From: an uncultured Prevotella sp.
GTDB taxonomy: Bacteria; Bacteroidota; Bacteroidia; Bacteroidales; Bacteroidaceae
Direction of reading: 5' to 3'
DNA: 7,202 nt
Assembly (NCBI GenBank): GCA_905373605.1
Contig: CAJPTO010000164.1
Span: 1 to 7,202, forward strand
How positions within the stretch are numbered: position 1 is the stretch's first letter; each line of letters starts with the position of its first letter. Under the pieces are notes generated by a model. The model had not been told where the DNA came from and searched no databases. It saw nothing but the letters and a program-made list of their open reading frames with translations. A program made the translations under genes and the position numbers. Shown in pieces: positions 1 through 6,965 of the stretch.

Positions 1-400
1 CCCATTTGTCTGCCACGTATCCCGTACCCGTAATCTGCTTGAAGTCGTCTGAATAAGGCTTCGTTTGGTTGAGGATGTGCGTGAACTCGTGGTAAACGGT
101 CTTGAGATAATAGGTGTTGATGGCGTCGGCACTGGTGAGGTAGCGATCGATGAAGTTGGTTCCAGCGAGGAGAATTTTCTTTCCTCCCTCTGCCGTTCCG
201 AGAATGAACGATGTGCTGGAGCGGTATTCCCAGTTACCGGTGAGGTAGATGAGCTTTGGGAAATTGGCTTTCATGAAGCCCGGCCCAGCCACTTCGTCGA
301 ATGCTTCAAGGCAGGAATACCTCACGAGGTTTGCCATTTTCACAGCCATCTCGTAGGTAGCGGGCACGGTGTAATACTTCATGTCAGCCTCGATGTCCTT
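1..400 (-). pseudogene. 5'-truncated substrate import-associated zinc metallohydrolase lipoprotein (fragment, runs off left edge)
   Basis: The minus-strand frame encodes a fragment of the Bacteroidetes lipoprotein family named for its HExxH motif and its association with TonB-dependent SusC/SusD import (TIGR04549-like). Counting from the first in-frame ATG (380-382), residues 61-70 are LGTAEGGKKI, a family hallmark. HEFTH is at residues 98-102 (bases 77-91), with two zinc-binding His and the catalytic Glu, followed by the family-like ILNQTKPYSDDF. The third zinc ligand and C-terminus lie outside the window. Family-like sequence (DIEADMKYYTVPATYE) begins upstream of that ATG, near base 397. 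The frame stays open to a TGA at 479-481 but offers no earlier ATG, no signal peptide, no lipobox and no N-terminal domain. No TAnnTTTG promoter faces it in 383-700. It is probably a 5'-deleted, unexported remnant. The family assignment is strong from motif memory; pseudogene status is inferred, and a shortened expressed protein cannot be excluded. Confidence 0.78.
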
Positions 401-537
401 TTTGCATCGTTTAGCTTCGCTAGATTGTTTCCTTTGTCTGTTTCCCGACCAGTATTCTTGCCAACTTTCCCACCTAACTCATGGCATTCAACGCACCCTT
501 ATCCGTCCGAAACAACGCCTTTATCGTTCATTATCCT

Positions 538-578
538 GCTTTTTGATGCATTTAGCCGTGCTTTTTGCATCAAAAAGC
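538..578. repeat. 13-bp perfect inverted repeat (538-550 / 566-578)
   Basis: GCTTTTTGATGCA at 538-550 is the exact reverse complement of 566-578, with a 15-base loop. The right arm overlaps the left arm of the next inverted repeat (553-570), so the two hairpins exclude each other. The stem is not followed by a T-run on the plus strand, so a simple terminator is unlikely. Confidence 0.85.
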
Positions 579-629
579 TATGCAAAGTGCCGCATTTAGT
601 AGACCTTTTTCATGCAAAAAGCACGGCTA
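553..629. repeat. 18-bp perfect inverted repeat (553-570 / 612-629)
   Basis: TAGCCGTGCTTTTTGCAT at 553-570 is exactly complementary, inverted, to 612-629, with 41 bases between the arms. It is the longest perfect inverted repeat I found in the window. The match ends abruptly on both sides. It overlaps the neighbouring 13-bp repeat and is crossed by the 10-bp repeat below. Confidence 0.88.
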
Positions 630-641
630 TGTGCGGCACTT
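585..641. repeat. 10-bp perfect inverted repeat (585-594 / 632-641)
   Basis: AAGTGCCGCA at 585-594 pairs with TGCGGCACTT at 632-641. Its left arm lies inside the loop of the 18-bp repeat and its right arm lies outside it. In RNA or single-stranded DNA the two stems would therefore form a pseudoknot-type arrangement rather than a nested hairpin. Confidence 0.75.
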
Positions 642-646
642 AGCAC

Positions 647-1073
647 GTGTATTGTACCAAAAGGCGGACCAAAAGCGGCAAAATGGTGTTCCAGATGCCA
701 CTTCTCATCCCTTACCTCCTGCAACAACCCCATGCGAGAATAGATTATTTGCGGCCGATGGGCAAATTATGGCGCGCGAGGGCAGCCATAATGTTAAAAT
801 CTGTGCCGAATATTTTACTTATTAGGGACGTGTAGCCCGGCAAAAAGCACCACCACGTAAGGGGGCTTTCATTGAACATCGTGTACAGAGGAGCTGAAAA
901 TACGCATCAATAGCAAAGCTGATTAATCCGAACTTACATCATACCGTGTGAATACTTGCTCATTTGTCGCTGCCAAAACATGGATGCACATTGAAAGTGG
1001 GGAGAATGAAAAGTTAAGGCAACTTCGTATCGTTTTTGTAATTTGCCCTTGTTGCTAATCGTTGTTTTCATTC
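647..1073. other. Intergenic stretch with no recognisable gene
   Basis: No reading frame here has a convincing start, family resemblance or codon pattern. The only structure I can point to is an 8-bp perfect inverted repeat, ATTATGGC at 766-773 against 785-792 with an 11-base loop, and weak 5-bp symmetries near 828-867. None is followed by a T-run. The stretch may be decayed sequence left over from whatever removed the 5' end of the leftward metallohydrolase gene. Confidence 0.5.
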
Positions 1074-1118
1074 CGCCGTCGAATGTATAATGTTGCGTTT
1101 TTCATGCCCGAGACGGCG
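1074..1118. repeat. 7-bp inverted repeat upstream of the susC promoter
   Basis: CGCCGTC at 1074-1080 pairs with GACGGCG at 1112-1118 across 31 bases. The right arm shares three bases with the 12-bp repeat starting at 1116. It lies about 40 bases upstream of the -33 element, so it could be a regulator site or end a transcript coming from the left. It is short enough to be chance. Confidence 0.35.
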
Positions 1119-1243
1119 AAAAGAGATAAAAATTGAATATTTTATTGCAATTTGTTTTGCTGGTGTTTAATTTTTTCTTAGATTTGCACCATGCATTATA
1201 GCTAACGACACAGAACATGCGGCATTTGGCCATCTCTTTTCGC
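1116..1243. repeat. 12-bp perfect inverted repeats flanking the susC promoter
   Basis: GCGAAAAGAGAT at 1116-1127 is exactly repeated in inverted orientation at 1232-1243, leaving a 104-bp segment between the arms. The segment contains the whole predicted susC promoter and start point. The left arm is upstream of the predicted transcript, so the arms cannot form an RNA hairpin in that message; their role, if any, is on DNA. Inverted repeats around promoters of Bacteroidales surface genes are often sites of recombinase-driven inversion. These arms are shorter than typical known sites, and no invertase gene is in the window. Confidence 0.6.
1156..1186 (+). promoter_or_regulatory. Bacteroidetes-type promoter for the SusC/SusD operon
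   Basis: TTTG at 1156-1159 (-33 element) and TAGATTTG at 1179-1186 (-7 element, matching TAnnTTTG) are separated by 19 bases. This is the consensus layout for the primary sigma factor of Bacteroidetes. Transcription should begin around 1191-1195, giving a leader of about 110 bases before the susC ATG. The surrounding DNA is strongly AT-rich. I found no equally good match elsewhere in 383-1303 on either strand. Confidence 0.75.
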
Positions 1244-1303
1244 TGAATAATCAACATACAACCATAAGGTGTTGTTTTAATAATAACTAATGAGAGAAAA
1301 TTT
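1193..1303 (+). other. Predicted 5' leader of the susC transcript
   Basis: This is the stretch between the predicted start point and the susC ATG. It carries the right arm of the 12-bp inverted repeat (1232-1243) and a weak 5-bp stem (1258-1262/1271-1275). There is no Shine-Dalgarno; the bases before the ATG are A/T-rich, as is usual in Bacteroidetes. No riboswitch or attenuator fold is evident. Confidence 0.4.
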
Positions 1304-4300
1304 ATGGGAAAAAGGCTTACTATGCTATTGGCTGGCCTCTTCTTCTTTATGGGAGCGGCCTTGGCCCAAATGAAAATCTCGGGAACTGTAACCAGTTCTG
1401 AAGACGGACAGCCCGTGATTGGTGCCTCTGTCGTTGTGGCCGGCACCGGTCAAGGAACGGTTACCAACGTAGACGGGCAGTTCACCTTGAATGTTCCCGA
1501 ACGTGCAAAGCTTCGCATTTCCTCGGCCGGAATGAAACCTGTTGAGGTAACGGCAAGAGACAACATGCACATTGTGCTCGAACCGCTCAACACAACGCTG
1601 GGCGAAGTTGTGGTAACGGCAATGGGCATCAAGCGTTCTGCTAAGGCACTAGGCTTCTCGGCAACAGCCGTGAAGGGCGATGAGATTGCCGCCGCACGCA
1701 CCAACGACATCATGTCGAGCCTTGCTGGCAAGGTGGCTGGTGTGCAAATCAGCAGCTCTTCTTCAGACCCTGGCTCGTCCAAGTCGGTTATCGTGCGCGG
1801 CATCAGCTCGCTGGGCAGTACCAACCAGCCGCTATACGTCATCGATGGTGTGCCATTGACCAATAATGCAAACTTCAGTTCCGATGGATTGAACCGCGGT
1901 TACGACTTCGGTAACGGCGCAAGTGCCGTCAACCCCGACGATGTGGAGAGCATGACCATCCTTAAGGGTGCCGCAGCTACGGCTCTTTATGGTAGCCGGG
2001 CTGCAAACGGCGTTATTCTCATCACCACCAAAACCGGCAGCAAGGCACAAAAGGGCCTTGGCATCGAATATAATGGTGGCATGCAGTGGGAAACGCTGTT
2101 GCGACTGCCGCAGATGCAAAACGACTTCGGTATGGGATGGTATGGCAACAAAACCGATGTTGAGAATGGTTCGTGGGGACCGCGCTTCGATGGCTCGTGG
2201 TTGCGCTACGGAAACGTGTACGAAGGCAACCAGAACTTCAAGAGTTACGTGCCTATCAAGAACAATGTGCGCGACTTCTTCGACACGGGCTTCCGCTACA
2301 GCAACAGCGTGTCGCTCAATGGCGCAACAGACGTGAGCAACTTCTTCCTCAGCCTGTCGCAGATAAGCCAAGATGGTATCATTCCCACCGATGCCGACAG
2401 CTACAACAAGTACACCTTCTCGGCTCGTGCAAGCCATAAGGTGAAGGACCTCACGTTCAGCACCTCGCTCAACTACGCCTATCAACGCAACAACTTCGTT
2501 TCTACGGGGCAGGGCTCACGCTCGATGTATAACAACGTGATGCAAACCCCACGCGACATCAGCATCGTTGAGCTCAAAGACTTGAGCAACCCCTACAACA
2601 CGCCTGGATATTACTATACCCCTTACGGCGTAACAAACCCCTATTACATTCTGAACAACTTCAAGAACGAGTTTGAAAGCGAACGCTTCTATGGCAAGCT
2701 GCAGCTGGATTACGACTTCTTGGAATACTTCAATCTCACCTATCGCTTCGGACTTGACACCAGTACCGAGCACCACGACATGGGTGAGCCAAACATGTCG
2801 GCCCTATATGCAGGCACACCCAACTGGGAAGATGCGTTGAGCAGCCTTACTGGACGTGTTAGCGAGCAGACAACGCGTCGCAGGGAGATTAACCAAGACC
2901 TGCTGGTTACCTTTGCAAAGGACCTTACTGAAGACTGGCACCTCAACGTGCTGGCTGGTTTCAACGGCAACGAACGCAAGTATAACTACCAAAGCACTGT
3001 GGTTACAAACCTTACCATACCCACTTGGTACAACCTTTCGAACTCGCCCGACAGGCCTACCATCGACAGCTACCAACGCACACAGCGCCTCATGGGCTTG
3101 CTGGGACAGGCTGAAGTGGCATTCAAGAACATGGTTTACCTCACCGTTACGGCGCGAAACGACTGGTCGTCTACGCTGCCTAGCGGGCATCGCTCGTATT
3201 TTTACCCCGGTGCAACGGCCAGTTGGATTTTCTCGGAAGTGCTCCCAGAAAACGTCAAGAAGACCATTACCTATGCCAAGCTGCGTGCTGCATGGGGAAG
3301 GACTGGTAACGATGCACTGCCTTACATGACCAAGACAGTCTACACGCAAGGATCGGCCAACAGTAGCGGCTGGGGAAACAGCGATTTCCCCTTCACAAAC
3401 GGAAACTGGAACGCCTACAGCGTGGGCAACACCCTTGGAAGCACCACGCTAAGCCCCGAAATGACCACCGAGATAGAAACGGGTCTTAACATGGCTTTCT
3501 TCAACAACAGGCTCAGCTTCGATGCTTCGTTCTATAACCGTACCAGCAACAAGCAGATTTTCAGCCTTAACATGGATGCCGCTTCGGGCTATCTCTACCA
3601 GAACATGAACCTGGGCGAGATACGCAACCGCGGCGTTGAGCTCCTTGTTAGCGGCACGCCCGTGAAGGTGAAAGACTTTGCGTGGAACGTAACATGGAAC
3701 TTCACCAAGAACTGGAGCAAGGTAATCAGCCTGCCCGAAGAACTTGGTGGCGAAACGTCTATCTATGGCTTGACAGGCGGAACGGGAATGTATGCAAAAA
3801 CTGGATACGAACTGGGTGTGTTCAAGGCTTATGTGCCGCTGCGCGACCCTGCGACGGGCAAGATTGTTGTAGACAATTCAGGCCTGCCCATACGCAACCC
3901 CAAACAGCAAATTGTGGGAAGCATGAACTACAAGTACACTATGGGCATCAACAACACCTTTACTTATAAGGGCATTGCCCTGTCGGTGGACGTGGACATC
4001 CGCCAAGGCGGCAAGATGTACTCTAGGACGAAGGGCATAAGCTACTTTACGGGCAATGCCATGCAAACCGCGTACAACAGCCGCAACCCTTGGATTATAC
4101 CCAACACCGTGATGCAAAACGGAACGGATGCCAACGGCAAACCCATATATGTGGACAACAACACGCCTATAAGCGAGTCGGACATCTATAATTTCTGGAA
4201 TGATGGCGGACTGGAACTGGGTGAAGGCGACCTTATCGACAAGTCGTACATTAAGGTGCGCACGGTTACGCTCAGTTGGACGCTGCCAAAGAAATGGCTT

Positions 4301-4492
4301 GCCGGCACTTTCCTCACCGATGTGCGCCTGTCGGCATTCGGAAACAACCTCTTCTTGTGGACACCAGCCTCTAACACCTTCGTAGATCCCGAGCTTACTT
4401 CGTTCGGCAACGACCTGCGAGGCAACTTTGGCGAGTGGTCGGCTAACCCCAGCTCGCGAAAGTTCGGCTTCAACGTATCTGTCAAATTCTAA
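1304..4492 (+). CDS. SusC/RagA-family TonB-linked outer membrane transporter
   Basis: This 1062-residue protein is the outer-membrane barrel of a SusC/SusD importer, which moves SusD-captured nutrient into the periplasm using TonB energy. Residues 1-22 are a signal peptide with a probable cleavage after ALA. Residues 24-95 form the carboxypeptidase-D regulatory-like domain (KISGTVTSSEDGQPVIGASV). A TonB-box-like segment, GEVVVTAMG, is at 100-108. The plug follows, with VIVRGISSLG and PLYVIDGVPL, and the SusC signature ALYGSRAANGVILITTKTG is at 227-245. The rest is a barrel rich in aromatic residues, ending in FNVSVKF with the terminal Phe needed for barrel assembly. There is no N-terminal STN domain, so direct signalling to an anti-sigma factor is not expected. 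The start is fixed by the signal peptide. The gene appears intact and full length. The substrate is not readable from sequence; synteny suggests peptides. Confidence 0.97.
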   Translation: MGKRLTMLLAGLFFFMGAALAQMKISGTVTSSEDGQPVIGASVVVAGTGQGTVTNVDGQFTLNVPERAKLRISSAGMKPVEVTARDNMHIVLEPLNTTLGEVVVTAMGIKRSAKALGFSATAVKGDEIAAARTNDIMSSLAGKVAGVQISSSSSDPGSSKSVIVRGISSLGSTNQPLYVIDGVPLTNNANFSSDGLNRGYDFGNGASAVNPDDVESMTILKGAAATALYGSRAANGVILITTKTGSKAQKGLGIEYNGGMQWETLLRLPQMQNDFGMGWYGNKTDVENGSWGPRFDGSWLRYGNVYEGNQNFKSYVPIKNNVRDFFDTGFRYSNSVSLNGATDVSNFFLSLSQISQDGIIPTDADSYNKYTFSARASHKVKDLTFSTSLNYAYQRNNFVSTGQGSRSMYNNVMQTPRDISIVELKDLSNPYNTPGYYYTPYGVTNPYYILNNFKNEFESERFYGKLQLDYDFLEYFNLTYRFGLDTSTEHHDMGEPNMSALYAGTPNWEDALSSLTGRVSEQTTRRREINQDLLVTFAKDLTEDWHLNVLAGFNGNERKYNYQSTVVTNLTIPTWYNLSNSPDRPTIDSYQRTQRLMGLLGQAEVAFKNMVYLTVTARNDWSSTLPSGHRSYFYPGATASWIFSEVLPENVKKTITYAKLRAAWGRTGNDALPYMTKTVYTQGSANSSGWGNSDFPFTNGNWNAYSVGNTLGSTTLSPEMTTEIETGLNMAFFNNRLSFDASFYNRTSNKQIFSLNMDAASGYLYQNMNLGEIRNRGVELLVSGTPVKVKDFAWNVTWNFTKNWSKVISLPEELGGETSIYGLTGGTGMYAKTGYELGVFKAYVPLRDPATGKIVVDNSGLPIRNPKQQIVGSMNYKYTMGINNTFTYKGIALSVDVDIRQGGKMYSRTKGISYFTGNAMQTAYNSRNPWIIPNTVMQNGTDANGKPIYVDNNTPISESDIYNFWNDGGLELGEGDLIDKSYIKVRTVTLSWTLPKKWLAGTFLTDVRLSAFGNNLFLWTPASNTFVDPELTSFGNDLRGNFGEWSANPSSRKFGFNVSVKF

Positions 4493-4505
4493 AACACGAA
4501 GCAGT

Positions 4506-6002
4506 ATGAAGAAATCAATAATACTTGTGGCCCTTTCCGCGCTGGCGTTGTGTGGCTGCAACCTCGACATAAACGACAACCCCAATTTTCCTGACGAAAA
4601 ACAGGTTACGCCCGAGCGCATGTTTCCTGCGGCTGAAAATGCCATCGCCGACGTACTGGGCGACCAACTGTTCAACTACGGGGGCTTCTTCTCGCAATAC
4701 TTCGAGCAACGGCCAGAACAAAACCAGTATAACAGCTTAGCCGAACTGAACATCGACGAGAGTAGCAACCTTTTCGACCGTTGTTACAGGCTTATTTACG
4801 CGCATGCGCTGAAAGATTTGCAAACCATTATGGAGAAGAGCCCCAACAAGGCTAACCACTATGCTTGCACCGTGCTGAGGGTATGGGCTTATCAGTTGAT
4901 GGTAGACAACCTTAGCGATGCTCCCTATAAGGAAGCACTTCAAGGAAAGGCCAACCCAACACCCACATGGGAGGATGGAAAGACGGTTCTGCTTGGCGTT
5001 CTCGATGAACTGGACAAGGCCGAAGCCAACATTGGCAGCGACGAAATCACCTTAGACGACCCCATGTTGGGAAAAGACCTTGAGCAATGGCAAGGGTTTG
5101 CCAACGCTCTGCGCCTACGCATCTATATGCGCTTCATCGATGGCGGTGTAGACGTGGCCAATTATACACAAAAGGCTAAGGACTTAGTGGCCAACAACAG
5201 TTTCTTTAGCAACGATGTGACGTTTGATGTGTACACGGATGTGCAAAACCAATATAACCCGTGGTATGGTGCGATGTTCGCATTGCGCACCAATAACTTT
5301 GCGGCCTCGTTCCCCTTGGTGGAATATTACAAGGCAACTCAAGACCCACGCATCGGTTATGCTGTGGCTGCGGCTACACTCGGCGGCACTTACGTGGGAC
5401 AACTTCCTGGTTCGAAAGTAAAGATGAAAGAGTGGCGCAACGGAGTTGACTGGAAAAACAGGGACGTGAGCCGCATCAAAGCCGAAGTGGCTAAGGCTAT
5501 GCCCATATATGTCTTTACCGCAAGCGAGTTGCTGTTTCTCAAAGCCGAGGTGCAACTGCGCTTTAACAACGATGCCGCCGCCGCTAAAACCAATTATGAG
5601 GCTGCTGTTAAGGCCGATTTCAGCTCACGTGGGATGACGAGCAGCAATGCAACCACCTACTTAGCGTACGACAATGTGAAATTCGACGGTAAAACAACCG
5701 AACAGCAGCTTAATCTGATTTACATGCAGAAGTGGCTGGCTTTCTTCATGCGCAACCATATGGAGGCTTGGTCGGAGATTAGGCGTACCGATGTGCCTAA
5801 AACCTGTTCGTTCACAGCCAAAGAGGTGTTTGATGGGGCTGCTTATAACGCGGGCGACCTTATTGTTCCGGCCGTTAACCACATTCAAGCCGGTGGGTTG
5901 GCCAAACGTGTGCCTTATCCCAATTCGGCCAGAACACTCAACCCTAAGAATACGCCTGAAGAAAAGAAACTCAGCGACCCCGTTTTCTGGGATGTGAAGT
6001 GA
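4506..6002 (+). CDS. SusD/RagB-family nutrient-binding outer membrane lipoprotein (SusD-like_2 type)
   Basis: This 498-residue surface lipoprotein is the substrate-capturing lid that sits on the SusC barrel. I place the start at 4506, because from there the protein begins MKKSIILVALSALALCGC, a lipoprotein signal peptide with the lipidated cysteine at residue 18. The frame is also open upstream to 4428, but that overlaps susC and would hide the signal. Acidic and Asn residues follow the cysteine, which suits surface export. The helical TPR-like core includes VLRVWAYQLMVDNLSDAPY (about 123-141), where SusD proteins carry a conserved Asp...Pro-Tyr segment. YNPWYGAMFALRTNN and the C-terminal KWLAFFMRNHMEAWSEIRRT match the SusD-like_2 branch rather than the starch-type SusD. 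The gene starts 13 bp after susC and is co-transcribed with it. The ligand cannot be deduced from sequence. Confidence 0.95.
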   Translation: MKKSIILVALSALALCGCNLDINDNPNFPDEKQVTPERMFPAAENAIADVLGDQLFNYGGFFSQYFEQRPEQNQYNSLAELNIDESSNLFDRCYRLIYAHALKDLQTIMEKSPNKANHYACTVLRVWAYQLMVDNLSDAPYKEALQGKANPTPTWEDGKTVLLGVLDELDKAEANIGSDEITLDDPMLGKDLEQWQGFANALRLRIYMRFIDGGVDVANYTQKAKDLVANNSFFSNDVTFDVYTDVQNQYNPWYGAMFALRTNNFAASFPLVEYYKATQDPRIGYAVAAATLGGTYVGQLPGSKVKMKEWRNGVDWKNRDVSRIKAEVAKAMPIYVFTASELLFLKAEVQLRFNNDAAAAKTNYEAAVKADFSSRGMTSSNATTYLAYDNVKFDGKTTEQQLNLIYMQKWLAFFMRNHMEAWSEIRRTDVPKTCSFTAKEVFDGAAYNAGDLIVPAVNHIQAGGLAKRVPYPNSARTLNPKNTPEEKKLSDPVFWDVK

Positions 6003-6010
6003 TTTTTTCT

Positions 6011-6083
6011 AGGAGTTAGTTTGAGGAGTTATGGAGATTCTTTGAGATGTTAAGGGGTTTCTTTGAGGTGGTAAGGAGTTAAG
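6011..6083 (+). repeat. Degenerate G-rich direct repeats after the SusD-like gene
   Basis: AGGAGTTA occurs at 6011-6018 and 6024-6031, with a related AGGAGTTAAG near 6074-6083. TTCTTTGAG plus a similar tail occurs at 6038-6055 and 6059-6076, a 21-bp period with 16 of 18 bases matching. The plus strand is nearly free of C. GAGTT words here are the inverse of the AACTC words in the array downstream, so partial pairing between the two tracts is possible. There is no clear hairpin-plus-T-run terminator after the stop codon. Confidence 0.6.
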
Positions 6084-6120
6084 CCATGTGCTTTGTTGCA
6101 GAGTGGCGAACATCATGTAA

Positions 6121-6199
6121 ACTTATAAACTCATGAACTTACAACTCATAGACTCATGAACTTACAAACTCATGAACTCATAAACTCATAAACTCAAAA
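6121..6199 (+). repeat. 8-bp tandem repeat array, about ten units, consensus ACTCATRA
   Basis: Units start at 6121, 6129, 6137, 6144, 6152, 6160, 6168, 6176, 6184 and 6192. All are 8 bp except the 7-bp unit at 6137. They are variants of ACTCATGA/ACTCATAA, alternating early on with ACTTACAA-like units and becoming most uniform at 6168-6191. A 16-bp block (6129-6144) recurs at 6152-6167. The array is non-coding, lies 34 bp before the next gene, and is of the kind that changes copy number by slippage. Confidence 0.85.
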
Positions 6200-6232
6200 C
6201 GTCCAATAAATTAAACACAAAACGTAAAGACG

Positions 6233-6952
6233 ATGAAGATACATATAACAAAGCTGCTGTCCGTACTGGCTATATGCTTCGCATTTGCTGCATGCGGCGA
6301 TGAAGAAGTAACCGACTCCAAGTCTAATCCGGTGGTTCTGATGGGCTTGAATGGGAAAAGTTCTGTTGAAGTGCAATATGGCACTACTTATAAGGATGCT
6401 GGTTGCAGTGCCACTTTCATGGGTAAAGACTATTCCGACAACATCGTAGTTGAAGGGCTTGATGACATAGACACCAACGATCCTGGAGCCTACAAAATAA
6501 CTTATGCTTGCAAGGCTCCCGATGGATTTGTCTACAGTGCCGAAAGAACTGTAGTTGTTTGCAATCCACAGGTGAAATACAGCGCAGCTGGTACATTCAG
6601 CACACAGGCTGGCACAAAACGTGTGGCGGCTGACGGAACGGAGAAAACTTTTACACGTAGTTTGGTCACTGTTACAAAAGTGGCCTCCGGACTATTCAGC
6701 GTTAACGACCTTCTTGGTGGTTTTTATGCCGCGATGGAAGCTGCTGGTACGCCTGTCGACAACCCTGTAACCATAAGTGCGTTGCTGTTGATGGAGAAAG
6801 ATGGGACGTTTAAACCCTACTCGGTAAAAGCCAACCGCAAGCCTGCAACGCTTGATGCCTTCACTGATGCGAAGTACAACGTGGACAAAGGTGAGTTTAC
6901 GTGGACCATTACTTATAAAGGCGACACCTATAACATCGTGATGAAGAAATAA
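6233..6952 (+). CDS. Surface lipoprotein with Ig-like (DUF5011-type) domain, BT2262-like SusCD accessory protein
   Basis: This 239-residue lipoprotein has a signal peptide ending in AFAAC, with the lipidated cysteine at residue 21. GDEE follows, an acidic run resembling the Bacteroidetes surface-export signal, so it probably faces outward. Residues 33-110 look like a bacterial Ig-like domain of the DUF5011/DUF5012 kind: VEVQYGTTYKDAGCSATF, then DIDTNDPGAYKITYAC and a closing RTVVV strand. The remaining 115-239 form a second, beta-rich domain ending TWTITYKGDTYNIVMKK, like that of BT2262-type proteins. Cysteines at 58, 93 and 110 could allow a disulfide. The start is fixed by the signal peptide. 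It follows the SusD-like gene after a repeat-filled 230-bp gap without a recognisable promoter, so it probably shares the operon. No enzymatic motif is visible; a structural or ligand-handling role beside the SusCD complex is inferred. Confidence 0.82.
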   Translation: MKIHITKLLSVLAICFAFAACGDEEVTDSKSNPVVLMGLNGKSSVEVQYGTTYKDAGCSATFMGKDYSDNIVVEGLDDIDTNDPGAYKITYACKAPDGFVYSAERTVVVCNPQVKYSAAGTFSTQAGTKRVAADGTEKTFTRSLVTVTKVASGLFSVNDLLGGFYAAMEAAGTPVDNPVTISALLLMEKDGTFKPYSVKANRKPATLDAFTDAKYNVDKGEFTWTITYKGDTYNIVMKK

Positions 6953-6965
6953 AACCGCAACGATT

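Larger units (their letters stand above)
398..646. repeat. Non-coding repeat element with nested inverted repeats
   Basis: This compact block joins the broken end of the metallohydrolase gene. It contains three perfect inverted repeats (538-550/566-578, 553-570/612-629 and 585-594/632-641), an imperfect direct repeat of 44-bp period (about 548-578 against 592-622), and an 11-bp perfect direct repeat linking its two parts (398-408 and 561-571). No reading frame through it resembles a known protein. The dense, interlocking symmetry suggests a dispersed intergenic repeat or recombination site rather than a gene. Its outer limits are uncertain; 398 is where metallohydrolase-like sequence stops and 646 is just past the last inverted-repeat arm. 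I have an unverified impression that similar blocks recur in Prevotella genomes. Confidence 0.6.

Noticed and set aside
383..532. Minus-strand frame containing a CVECH (CxxCH) haem-c-like motif, preceded by a short peptide starting MNDKGVVSDG.
   Set aside because: The frame is interrupted by a stop just after that short peptide, lacks a signal peptide and promoter, and lies in the repeat element. The CxxCH is most likely chance.
65..643. Plus-strand open frame of 192 codons across the left end.
   Set aside because: It is antisense to the metallohydrolase frame, which has clear family motifs, and then runs through the inverted-repeat element. Its translation resembles nothing and has low-quality composition.
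766..792. 8-bp inverted repeat as a terminator.
   Set aside because: There is no T-run after the stem on either strand and no gene ending nearby for it to terminate.
565..835. Two overlapping plus-strand small frames (86 and 62 codons).
   Set aside because: They begin inside inverted-repeat arms, have no promoter or family resemblance, and look like chance frames.
828..867. Crossed 5-bp symmetries (ACGTG/CACGT and AGCCC/GGGCT) suggesting a riboswitch or pseudoknot.
   Set aside because: The stems are only five bases, no known riboswitch core is recognisable, and the stretch is about 300 bases upstream of the predicted susC transcript start.
1258..1275. Small hairpin ACAAC/GTTGT in the susC leader as an attenuator.
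   Set aside because: A 5-bp stem is too weak, and the following T-run is short and interrupted by A.
1832..2485. Long minus-strand open frame of 217 codons inside susC, and similar antisense frames at 2804-3349 and 3878-4675.
   Set aside because: They are shadows of susC and susD codon bias; none has a promoter, export signal or family motif.
4428..4505. Upstream in-frame extension of the SusD-like protein overlapping the end of susC.
   Set aside because: The internal ATG at 4506 begins a textbook lipoprotein signal peptide; the longer form would bury it.
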